Source of the DNA: Massilia sp. UBA2604
GTDB taxonomy: Bacteria; Pseudomonadota; Gammaproteobacteria; Burkholderiales; Burkholderiaceae_D
Direction of reading: 5' to 3'
NCBI GenBank assembly: GCA_002339265.1
Contig: DDKG01000119.1
Location: 1 to 9,998, forward strand
DNA: 9,998 bases
How positions within the stretch are numbered: the stretch's first letter is position 1; each line of letters begins with the position of its first letter. A program made the position numbers and the translations under genes. This document shows positions 1 to 6,559 of this stretch, one piece after another. The notes under the pieces were generated by a model that saw only the letters and a list, made by a program, of their open reading frames with translations, was not told where the DNA came from and searched no databases.

Positions 1-1461
1 CGGGATGCGCGCCGTTTCGCCTTCGGCAAACAGGTGGTCGATGATGTCCTTGCCGACGTTGCGCGGGGTGCCGCTGGCCGGCTTCATGTGCGCCAGCAGG
101 CCCGGGCTGGCGTTGACTTCGATGATGGCGCCGCGCTGTTCGTCCAGCGGGCGCGAGATGTCTTCGCACACCAGGTCGATGCCGGCGATGTCCAGGCCGA
201 CGATGCGCGCGGCCAGGGCGGCGGCGTGGGCGACGTCGGGGTGCACCAGGTCGGTCACGTCGTCGGCGACGTTGCCGTTCACCTGGATCAGCACCTTCTG
301 GCCCTCGGCAGGGATCGACTCGGGAGTCAGGCCCTGGCGCTGCAGCTGCAACTGGTTTTCTTCGCTCTCGCGCGGCTTGACGGGGCTGAGCGGGAATTCC
401 TCGCTCTCGCCGCGGCGCGGGTCGATATTGATCTGGGTGTCGCACAGCGCGGCCACGCTCTGGCGGCCATCGCCCGTCACCCAGACGGATTCCCCGCGCG
501 CAGCGGCCACCACCTTGCGGCCGACCACCAGCAAGCGGTGTTCGTTGCCCGTGATGAAGCGCTCGACCAGCACGGATTTGCTCTCACCCTCGACCGATGC
601 GATGGTGTAGGCCGCCTTGACTTCATCCTCCGTCATCAGGTTCAGCGACACGCCGCGGCCATGGTTGGCGTCGATCGGTTTTACCACCACCGGCAGGCCG
701 ATGTCCTGCGCCTCGTCCCATGCGTCTTCAGGGCTGCGCGCGATCGCCCCTTCCGGCACCGGCACGCCGCAGGAAGAGAGCAGGGACTTGGTCATGTCCT
801 TGTCGCTGGCGATGCCTTCGGCGATCGCGCTGGTGCGGTCGGTCTCGGCGGTCCAGATGCGGCGCTGGGCGGCGCCATAGCCGAGCTGCACCAGGTTGCC
901 GTCGGTCAGGCGGATCGAGGGGATGCGGCGATCGGTCGCGGCGTCCACGATGTGGGCGGTCGAAGGGCCCAGGCAGTGGCGGTCGACCATATCGGTCAGG
1001 CGTGCGACTTCACCGGAAAGGTCGAAAGGCTCGTCGTTGATCGCGGCCATCATCAGGCGGTGGGCGACGTCGAGCGCGGCGCGGCCGACGGTTTCGTCGC
1101 GGGTGCGGAAGGCCATCTTGTAGATGGCATGCTCGCCGGTCGAGCGGGTCTTGCCGAAGCCGGTCTTCATGCCGGCCAGGTTCTGCACTTCGAGCACGAT
1201 GTGTTCGAGGATGTGACCGGCCCAGGTGCCCTCGACCAGGCGCTCGTTGAAGCCGCCGCGGTAGCCGACGCCGCAATGGTGCTCGACCAGTCCGGGCAGC
1301 CAGGCGGTCAGGCGCTCGGTGAAGCCGGGAAGAAGGTTCGAGGGATAGTCTTCCAGCTCGCCGATGTCGAGCCAGGCCTCGAGGACCGGACGGTAGGTCC
1401 AGATATTCGGTCCGCGCAGATACGTTATGCGCAGGAATTTGATGTCATTCTTCTTGGTCAT
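1..1461 (-). CDS. cphA: Cyanophycin synthetase, N-terminal part (cut by left window edge)
   Basis: This enzyme polymerises cyanophycin, a cytoplasmic storage polymer with a poly-aspartate backbone and arginine side chains, using ATP. The 487 visible codons, read on the minus strand from ATG at 1461, cover the N-terminal domain (about residues 1-160) and the ATP-grasp domain (about 210-487). The C-terminal Mur-ligase-like half lies beyond the edge; full proteins are usually about 850-900 residues. Family marks are LRGPNIW near residue 15, a GTWAGHILEH block at 78-87, GFGKTR at 101-106 and LGPST at 164-168. ATP-grasp landmarks are K261 in VVVKP, the NHGRGV loop at 266-271, E300 in LVERF, D429 in GIDL and EVNASPG at 448-454. 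The start has only a weak Shine-Dalgarno, but the usual short lead into LRGPN supports it. Burkholderiales often carry two cphA paralogs in tandem, so a second may lie off-window (inference). It is divergent from the ABC exporter and DUF1854 genes. Confidence 0.95.
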   Translation of the reverse strand, partial: MTKKNDIKFLRITYLRGPNIWTYRPVLEAWLDIGELEDYPSNLLPGFTERLTAWLPGLVEHHCGVGYRGGFNERLVEGTWAGHILEHIVLEVQNLAGMKTGFGKTRSTGEHAIYKMAFRTRDETVGRAALDVAHRLMMAAINDEPFDLSGEVARLTDMVDRHCLGPSTAHIVDAATDRRIPSIRLTDGNLVQLGYGAAQRRIWTAETDRTSAIAEGIASDKDMTKSLLSSCGVPVPEGAIARSPEDAWDEAQDIGLPVVVKPIDANHGRGVSLNLMTEDEVKAAYTIASVEGESKSVLVERFITGNEHRLLVVGRKVVAAARGESVWVTGDGRQSVAALCDTQINIDPRRGESEEFPLSPVKPRESEENQLQLQRQGLTPESIPAEGQKVLIQVNGNVADDVTDLVHPDVAHAAALAARIVGLDIAGIDLVCEDISRPLDEQRGAIIEVNASPGLLAHMKPASGTPRNVGKDIIDHLFAEGETARIP

Positions 1462-1561
1462 GTAGTCACTCTTGCCGCCTTGCGCCTCTCTTGCGCTGGC
1501 GGCTTGTCCTTGTCAGCCCGACTGCCCGCTTGTCAAAAACGGCGACAGCACAATCGGCTCC

Positions 1562-1581
1562 GTACAGCGCAACTGCTGTAC
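1562..1581. promoter_or_regulatory. Perfect inverted repeat GTACAGC-N6-GCTGTAC, candidate operator
   Basis: Two 7-bp arms (1562-1568 and 1575-1581) are exact reverse complements around a 6-bp spacer, a total of 20 bp. Size and symmetry fit a binding site for a dimeric helix-turn-helix regulator. It lies about 100 bp upstream of the cphA start and 190 bp upstream of the exporter start, so one site could control both. No regulator is encoded in the window, so the assignment is inference from symmetry and position. Confidence 0.35.
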
Positions 1582-1658
1582 ACTTGCCTCCCTGCTGCGC
1601 CGCAACATTCCTAGTCACACGTTTCCCGTGTCATCCAAACGATACGCAGAAACGTTCT

Positions 1659-1676
1659 AGCGCTCTGTGGAGCGTT
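1659..1676 (+). other. Possible leader hairpin upstream of the ABC exporter gene
   Basis: AGCGCTC (1659-1665) can pair with GAGCGTT (1670-1676), with one G-T wobble, around a TGTG loop. An alternative longer pairing of GAAACG (1649-1654) with CGTTTC (1673-1678) competes for the same right arm. If transcription of the exporter starts upstream, this would be a 5' leader structure. There is no following T run, so it is not a normal intrinsic terminator. Confidence 0.2.
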
Positions 1677-1769
1677 TCACGCAACGGCGTAACGACGGTC
1701 CTTGTGCATCGCCAAGTCGGCGCCATGTCCACCCTTAGAGAACAAAAAGCCTGTTATCGGGCGCAATAC

Positions 1770-4049
1770 ATGACAACTCAACAACCTGCTATTCCACCGT
1801 CGCTTGCGGTCGCCGCCAGTTCCGTACCTGAACGGTGGCAAAGTGATGTCGCGAAACAGCTTGCACCAGGGGAAAACGTTTTAAGCAGCGTGGAGGTTGA
1901 CCTCGACGCGAAATTACATTTTTCAAAAGGCCTGGTGCTGGTGACGAATCGCCGCCTGCTGGCGCGCGCGCCGGGCGAGACCGCCTGGCGCGACTGGCCG
2001 CACCGCGCCGCCACCGCGCTGCGCCACCATGACCACGCCGGCGTCGGGCATCTCGAGCTGGTCGATGACACGGGGCTGCTGGCCGCCTGGCGCTTCACCC
2101 TGGGCCAGAACCTGCACGCGATCCGCGTCGCCGACCATTTCCGCGATCAGGTCGAGAGCGTGGCCACCGGCATCGCCGTCCAGCCGCCCGACCAGCACAC
2201 CTGCCCGAGCTGCAAGGCGCCGCTCGAGCCGGACCAGGAAGACTGCCCGATCTGCGAGAAGGTACTGCATACGCCGCCGTCGACCTGGACCCTGTTCCGC
2301 CTGTGGCGTTTCGCCAAGCCCTATAAAGGGCAGCTGCTGCTGGGCTTTCTGCTGATGCTGGGCTCGACCGGCGCGCACATGATCCCGCCCTACCTGACGA
2401 TGCCGCTGATGGACAACGTCCTGATCCCGTACCAGAACGGGCAGGCGATCGACACCAGTCTTGTCTATTTATACATGGGCGGCCTGTTCGGCGCCGCACT
2501 GCTGGCCTGGCTGCTGGGCTGGGCCAAGACCTATGTGCTGGCGCTGGCCTCCGAGCGCATCGGCGCCGACCTGCGTTCGACCACGTATGAACACCTGATG
2601 CGGTTGTCGCTGGAATTTTTCGGCGGCAAACGCACCGGCGACCTGATGGCCAGGATCGGCAGCGGTTCGGACCGGATTTGCGTCTTCCTGTCACTGCACC
2701 TGCTCGACTTCCTGTCGGACGTCCTGATGATCATCATGACGGGTGTGATCCTGTTCGCGATCAACCCCTGGCTGGCCGTGGTGACCCTGCTGCCGCTGCC
2801 GTTCATCGCCTGGATGATCCACCTCGTGCGCGACAAGCTGCGCACCGGCTTCGAAAAGATCGACCGCGTCTGGGGCGAGGTGACCAATGTCCTGGCCGAC
2901 ACTATTCCCGGCATCCGGGTAGTGAAGGCTTTTGCCCAGGAAAAGCGCGAAGCGGCCCGTTTCCGTGAAGCCAACAAGCACAATCTGGCCGTCAACGACA
3001 AGCTGAACCGGGTGTGGTCGCTGTTCTCGCCGACGGTCTCTTTCCTGACCGAACTCGGCCTGCTGGTGATCTGGTGCTTCGGCATCTGGCAAGTGTCGCG
3101 CGGCGACATCACGGTGGGCACCCTGTCTGCCTTTATCGCCTACAGCGGCCGCTTCTACGTTCGCCTGGATTCGATGAGCCGCATCGTGTCGGTAACGCAA
3201 AAGTCGGCCTCGGCTGCCAAGCGGATCTTCGACATCCTTGACCACGTGTCGAGCGTGCCCGACCCGGTGAATCCGGTGAAGGTCGACAAGATCGAGGGCA
3301 ATATCGAGCTGCGCGAGGTTGGTTTCCGTTACGGCAATCGCGCGGTGAATCGCGGCATCTCATTGAAGATCAAGGCTGGCGAGATGGTGGGCCTGGTCGG
3401 CCACAGCGGTTCGGGCAAGAGCACGCTGGTCAACCTGATCTGCCGCTTCTACGATGTGGCCGAAGGCGCGATCCTGCTCGATGGCCAGGACATCCGCTCG
3501 TTCGCGGTGGCCGACTACCGCCGCAATATCGGCCTGGTGCTGCAGGAACCTTTCCTGTTCTTCGGCACGATTGCCGAGAATATTGCCTACGGCAAGCCGA
3601 ACGCCACGCGCGAAGAGATCATTGCTTCGGCGCGCGCCGCCCACGCTCACGAATTCATCCTGCGCCTGCCGCAGGGCTACGATTCGATGGTCGGCGAGCG
3701 GGGGCAGGGCCTGTCGGGCGGCGAGCGCCAGCGTATCTCGATCGCGCGCGCGCTGTTGATCGATCCGCCGATCCTGATCCTGGACGAAGCGACCTCGTCG
3801 GTGGACTCGGAAACCGAGAAAGAGATCCAGAAGGCGCTCGACAACCTGGTGCAGGGCCGCACCACGATCGCCATCGCGCACCGCCTGTCGACGCTGCACC
3901 GGGCCGATCGCCTGGTGGTGCTGGACCGCGGCGTGGTGGTCGAGGAAGGCAATCACGACGAGCTGATGGCGCGCGAAGGCGCTTACCACCGACTCTACGA
4001 AGCGCAGGCGCGCAACGTGGACCAGGACCTGGACGACAAGGACGCATAA
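1770..4049 (+). CDS. Cyanophycin-locus ABC exporter (fused permease-ATPase) with PH-like and zinc-ribbon N-terminus
   Basis: This 759-residue protein is a half-transporter with membrane and ATPase domains in one chain, expected to act as a dimer in the inner membrane. Residues about 25-135 are a beta-rich, PH/GRAM-like cytosolic stretch. A zinc ribbon follows, with C145-x2-C148 and C159-x2-C162. The six-helix type I exporter domain spans about 185-470. The ATPase has Walker A GHSGSGKST (544-552), Q-loop LQEPF, signature LSGGERQ (648-654), Walker B ILILDEA (668-674) and H-loop H704, so it looks fully active. Type I exporters of about 580-600 residues lack the front extension. Substrate is unknown. 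The family is recognised as cyanophycin-metabolism-associated because it recurs beside cphA in Burkholderiales. ATG 1770 was chosen; in-frame ATG 1725 would add 15 residues, and neither has a clear Shine-Dalgarno. The DUF1854 gene begins on the base after the stop, implying translational coupling. Confidence 0.9.
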   Translation: MTTQQPAIPPSLAVAASSVPERWQSDVAKQLAPGENVLSSVEVDLDAKLHFSKGLVLVTNRRLLARAPGETAWRDWPHRAATALRHHDHAGVGHLELVDDTGLLAAWRFTLGQNLHAIRVADHFRDQVESVATGIAVQPPDQHTCPSCKAPLEPDQEDCPICEKVLHTPPSTWTLFRLWRFAKPYKGQLLLGFLLMLGSTGAHMIPPYLTMPLMDNVLIPYQNGQAIDTSLVYLYMGGLFGAALLAWLLGWAKTYVLALASERIGADLRSTTYEHLMRLSLEFFGGKRTGDLMARIGSGSDRICVFLSLHLLDFLSDVLMIIMTGVILFAINPWLAVVTLLPLPFIAWMIHLVRDKLRTGFEKIDRVWGEVTNVLADTIPGIRVVKAFAQEKREAARFREANKHNLAVNDKLNRVWSLFSPTVSFLTELGLLVIWCFGIWQVSRGDITVGTLSAFIAYSGRFYVRLDSMSRIVSVTQKSASAAKRIFDILDHVSSVPDPVNPVKVDKIEGNIELREVGFRYGNRAVNRGISLKIKAGEMVGLVGHSGSGKSTLVNLICRFYDVAEGAILLDGQDIRSFAVADYRRNIGLVLQEPFLFFGTIAENIAYGKPNATREEIIASARAAHAHEFILRLPQGYDSMVGERGQGLSGGERQRISIARALLIDPPILILDEATSSVDSETEKEIQKALDNLVQGRTTIAIAHRLSTLHRADRLVVLDRGVVVEEGNHDELMAREGAYHRLYEAQARNVDQDLDDKDA

Positions 4050-4526
4050 ATGAGCAATGTAATTCCATCATTCCAGCTGCGCCGCGACAGTTTCGGCAAG
4101 TTAGTGATTACTCTGGAGAGCGGCGAGGAATGGGTCGGCGTGACGCCGGTGCGCGCCTTCCCGATCCAGGCGCCGACCAAGGGCATTTCGCTGGTGCGCG
4201 ATGGCGGCAAGGAAGTCGCCTGGATCGACGACCTGGCCGACATGCCGGACGATATCCGCACGCTGATCCGCGAAGAAATCGAGGGCCGTGAGTTCATTCC
4301 CGAGATCCTGGCCATCAAGGACGTGTCGAGCTTCGCCACACCCTGCACCTGGGTCGTGAAGACCGACCGCGGCGACACCGAGTTCGTGCTGAAGGTGGAC
4401 GAGGACATCCGCCGCATCGGCGAAGCGTCGCTGCTGGTGGCGGACAACCACGGCATCAACTTCCTGGTGCGCGATATGTTCAAGATCGACAAGCACAGCC
4501 GCAAGATCCTCGACCGCTTTTTGTAA
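4050..4526 (+). CDS. DUF1854 family protein, cyanophycin-metabolism-associated
   Basis: This 158-residue soluble protein has no signal peptide or membrane segment. I recognise it as DUF1854 from its layout. An N-terminal beta section contains a GVTPVRAFPI block (about 31-40). Then come LVRDGGKEVAWIDDL (about 50-64), an acidic helix with REEIEGREFIPEI (about 75-87), a WVVKTDRGDTEFVL segment (about 104-117) and a C-terminal LVADNHGINFLVRD section. No catalytic motif is evident and the function is unknown. Its ATG directly follows the exporter stop codon, so the two are almost certainly one transcript and probably translationally coupled, which suggests a shared complex or step. In Burkholderiales this pair is a repeated companion of cyanophycin synthetase. 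Regulation or accessory function for the transporter is inference. Confidence 0.88.
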   Translation: MSNVIPSFQLRRDSFGKLVITLESGEEWVGVTPVRAFPIQAPTKGISLVRDGGKEVAWIDDLADMPDDIRTLIREEIEGREFIPEILAIKDVSSFATPCTWVVKTDRGDTEFVLKVDEDIRRIGEASLLVADNHGINFLVRDMFKIDKHSRKILDRFL

Positions 4527-4661
4527 ACGATGCGCTGACCCTGCATTGAACCGGACGCCGGGGAGTTTCACTTCCCAGCGTTCGGCTTCCCACATACCGG
4601 AGTTGGCGATCCGGCTACAGTCTTCTCATCGGCCACATGGCCATGCTCTCAGGAGAAGACA
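4527..4661. other. Intergenic gap with three small inverted repeats
   Basis: This gap separates the cyanophycin unit from the stress-protein gene. It holds GGGGAGT-TTC-ACTTCCC (4560-4576, one G-T wobble), CCGGA-N8-TCCGG (4597-4614) and GGCCA-CA-TGGCC (4631-4642). None is followed by a T run. The first could be a weak terminator-like or mRNA-end-protecting hairpin, and the last sits just before the Shine-Dalgarno of the next gene. No convincing sigma-70 promoter could be read by eye, although one is expected here. Confidence 0.3.
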
Positions 4662-5198
4662 ATGGATTCCATCAACCGCAACCAACCCGAAGAAAACCGC
4701 CGCGACCTGGCCGGCCCCGACGCGATCGAGCGCATCAAGGACATGATCGACGACGCCGACTCGTGCTTCTTCTGCACCGGCAACGGCCAGGGTCCGAGCC
4801 GCGGCGTGCGCCCGATGAGCGTACGCGAGACCGACGACGCCGGCGCCATCTGGTTCCTCAGCAGTGTCGACAGCCACAAGAACCAGGAATTGCAGGCCAA
4901 TCCGACGGTAAAACTGTTCTTCCAGTCGGGCAAGCATTCCGGCTTCCTGGAACTGGACGGCCACGCCGAGATCTCGCAAGACAAGGCGCGCATCAAGCAG
5001 CTGTGGAACTCGATGCTCAAGACCTGGTTCACCGAAGGCGAGGACGATCCGCGCATCACCGTCATCAAGATCACGCCGAAGACCGGCTATTACTGGGACA
5101 ACAAGCACGGCGATGCGGTGGCCGGCGTCAAGGTTGCGGTGGGGGCGGTGATCGGCAAGACGCTCGACGATTCGATCGAGGGTACACTGTCCTTCTAA
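4662..5198 (+). CDS. Pyridoxamine 5'-phosphate oxidase family protein (general stress protein 26-like)
   Basis: This 178-residue cytosolic protein has the split-barrel flavin-binding fold of the general-stress subgroup (COG3871), not true PdxH. An N-terminal helix DAIERIKDMIDD (about 20-31) leads into the first strands with SCFFCTG. RGVRPMSV (about 47-54) and IWFLSSVDSHKNQEL (about 63-77) are the strands and loop that contact flavin phosphate in this family. VKLFFQSG, a LELDGHAEIS strand and a C-terminal ITPKTGYYWDN block complete it. FMN binding and a role in redox or oxidative stress are inferred from the family; the substrate is unknown. The start is well supported by AGGAGA at 4651-4656, a few bases upstream. 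The glycosyltransferase gene starts 24 bp after the stop, so co-transcription is likely. Confidence 0.88.
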   Translation: MDSINRNQPEENRRDLAGPDAIERIKDMIDDADSCFFCTGNGQGPSRGVRPMSVRETDDAGAIWFLSSVDSHKNQELQANPTVKLFFQSGKHSGFLELDGHAEISQDKARIKQLWNSMLKTWFTEGEDDPRITVIKITPKTGYYWDNKHGDAVAGVKVAVGAVIGKTLDDSIEGTLSF

Positions 5199-5206
5199 TA
5201 TAGAGA

Positions 5207-5215
5207 GAGGAGGGG
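5207..5215 (+). promoter_or_regulatory. Strong Shine-Dalgarno that fixes the GTG start of the glycosyltransferase
   Basis: GAGGAGGGG at 5207-5215 contains a full AGGAGG core (5208-5213), 9 bases before GTG 5223. No in-frame ATG occurs until more than 50 codons later, after the conserved N-terminal nucleotide-sugar transferase motif, so GTG is the real start. Confidence 0.8.
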
Positions 5216-5222
5216 CAGGCGG

Positions 5223-6470
5223 GTGCATTTCATTCTGGCGACGATCGGCTCGGCCGGCGACCTGTTTCCCTTCCTCTGGATCGGCCGCGCGCTGCGCGAG
5301 CGTGGGCACCGGGTCGATTTCCTCGGGCCGGAGCAGCATGCGCAATTCTTCGAGGCGGCCGGCCTCACTTTTCACGGCCTGCCCGCCGACATGGCCGTGC
5401 TCGACCATCCCGACCTGTGGCATGCGACCCGCGGCCTGGCCGTGGTGTGGGAGGCGACCAGGCCGGCGATGGCGCAGCTGCCGCAGCTGGTCGAGTCGTT
5501 CGCTTGCGAGCAGCCGAACGAGCAGCGCGTGCTGCTCGTGCACCCGCTGGCCCTGCCTGAGGCCGACCTGTGCCGCCATGCTTGTCCCGGCCTGAAGATC
5601 GCGGCGGCCTGGCTGGCGCCGTCGAACCTGCCGACCGTGCACGATCCGCTGCTGCTCGGTCCCTGGCCGGTGCCGACCTGGGTGCCGCATGGCGTGCGCC
5701 GCTGGCTGTGGCGCAGGTTGGCGGCGCGCTTCGTCGACCCGGTGGCCTTGCCGGGCCTGAACACGGCGCGCGTGGAACGCGGCTTGCCGCAGGTCGACAG
5801 CCTGGTCGACTATATTCCGGCCATTCCCGACCTGTCGCTGGCGCTGTTTCCGGACTGGTTCGCGGCGCCGCAGTTGGACTGGCCGCAGCCGCTGTACCAG
5901 GCCGGCTTTCCCCTCTACGACCCCGACCCGAACGCCGCGCCGAGTGCCGAGCTGCGCGCCTTCCTCGACGGCGGCAAGCCGCCGGTCGTGTTCACGCCCG
6001 GCACCGGCAACCGCCAGGCGCGCGCCTATTTCGAGGCGGCGGCGCAGGCGACCCGTGAACTCGGCCTGCGCGCGATCTTCCTGACGCCACACTTCGACCA
6101 GTTGCCGGCCACGCTCGGCCCAGACGTCTGCTGGCAGGAATACGTCCCATTGAAAGCCTTGCTGCCGCACGTCGCGGCCCTGGTCCATCACGGCGGCATC
6201 GGCACCACGGCCGAAGCCTTGCGCGCCGGCACGCCGCAACTGGTGGTGCCGCTGGCCCACGACCAGTTCGACAATGCGGCGCGGGTGGTGGCGATGGGGG
6301 CGGGCGCCAGCCTGCATGCGGCGCGGGTGACGCCGGCGCGCATGGCGCGCGCCTTGCGGCAGGTCGTGGAGAATGCCGAGGTTGCAGCGCGCTGCGCCGA
6401 GGTCGCCCAGCGCTTCTCGGAGGGAGGCGTCATCGAGAGGCTGTGCGACCGGCTGGAGACGCTGGCCTGA
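5223..6470 (+). CDS. GT1-family glycosyltransferase, RhlB-like (MGT/UGT fold)
   Basis: This 415-residue, probably cytosolic or membrane-peripheral enzyme should transfer a sugar from a nucleotide-sugar donor to a small or lipid acceptor. The N-terminal acceptor domain opens with ILATIGSAGDLFPF, containing the GSAGD loop (residues 9-13). The C-terminal donor domain has FTPGTGN, a long central section and the donor-binding block HHGGIGTT (322-329), ending in HDQFDNA (346-352), typical of GT-B family 1. Overall pattern and length recall Pseudomonas RhlB (rhamnosyltransferase I catalytic chain), including the WFAAPQLDWPQPLYQAGFPL segment. No rhlA-like or rhlC-like gene is visible, so a rhamnolipid role is not supported here and the acceptor is unknown. 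Starts at GTG with a strong Shine-Dalgarno, 24 bp after the stress-protein gene. Confidence 0.87.
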   Translation: MHFILATIGSAGDLFPFLWIGRALRERGHRVDFLGPEQHAQFFEAAGLTFHGLPADMAVLDHPDLWHATRGLAVVWEATRPAMAQLPQLVESFACEQPNEQRVLLVHPLALPEADLCRHACPGLKIAAAWLAPSNLPTVHDPLLLGPWPVPTWVPHGVRRWLWRRLAARFVDPVALPGLNTARVERGLPQVDSLVDYIPAIPDLSLALFPDWFAAPQLDWPQPLYQAGFPLYDPDPNAAPSAELRAFLDGGKPPVVFTPGTGNRQARAYFEAAAQATRELGLRAIFLTPHFDQLPATLGPDVCWQEYVPLKALLPHVAALVHHGGIGTTAEALRAGTPQLVVPLAHDQFDNAARVVAMGAGASLHAARVTPARMARALRQVVENAEVAARCAEVAQRFSEGGVIERLCDRLETLA

Positions 6471-6475
6471 GACAT

Positions 6476-6499
6476 TGTTGGCAAGCGTGTTGGCAAGCG
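6476..6499 (+). repeat. Perfect 12-bp tandem duplication TGTTGGCAAGCG x2
   Basis: The unit TGTTGGCAAGCG occurs at 6476-6487 and again, with no gap, at 6488-6499. It starts 6 bp after the glycosyltransferase stop and lies about 60 bp upstream of the uvrA-like start. Each copy contains TTGGCA, a fair -35-like hexamer, but no good -10 lies at the right distance. It could be a recent slippage duplication or a pair of direct-repeat operator half-sites roughly one helical turn apart. Confidence 0.6.
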
Positions 6500-6559
6500 C
6501 ACCGACGTCAGGCGCGCGCAGGCGTCCAATGACATATTCTCGATCATGTCGGAGGGCCG

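Larger units (their letters stand above)
1462..1769. promoter_or_regulatory. Divergent intergenic region between cphA and the ABC exporter
   Basis: This 308-bp stretch has no convincing gene and is visibly less G+C-rich than its flanks. It must hold the promoters of both divergent units. On the minus strand there is a perfect -35 hexamer TTGACA (plus-strand 1531-1536), about 70 bp upstream of the cphA start, but the -10 expected 16-18 bp later is poor. I could not pick a good plus-strand promoter by eye. It contains the inverted repeat at 1562-1581, a short one at 1617-1631 (ACACG-N5-CGTGT) and a hairpin at 1659-1676. The exporter frame stays open back to 1491, but composition and lack of family similarity argue against translation there. 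Confidence 0.5.

Noticed and set aside
34..1614. Long plus-strand open frame (526 codons) across the left edge
   Set aside because: It lies antisense to the clear cyanophycin synthetase; its product is rich in Ala, Gly, Arg, His and Asp with no family pattern, typical of a high-G+C shadow frame.
1491..1769. Possible 93-residue N-terminal extension of the ABC exporter
   Set aside because: The frame is open but the translation shows no conserved pattern, the DNA composition is intergenic, and it would include the divergent promoter region.
2095..3121. Several minus-strand open frames inside the exporter gene
   Set aside because: They overlap conserved transporter coding sequence and carry no recognisable domain or ribosome site.
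5223..6470. Assigning the glycosyltransferase as rhlB and calling a rhamnolipid operon
   Set aside because: Similarity in length and motifs is clear, but no rhlA, rhlC or quorum-sensing regulator is visible, and GT1 specificity cannot be read from motifs.
6478..6513. Sigma-70 promoter using TTGGCA of the tandem repeat as -35
   Set aside because: At 16-18 bp spacing the sequence is G+C-rich with no -10 resemblance.
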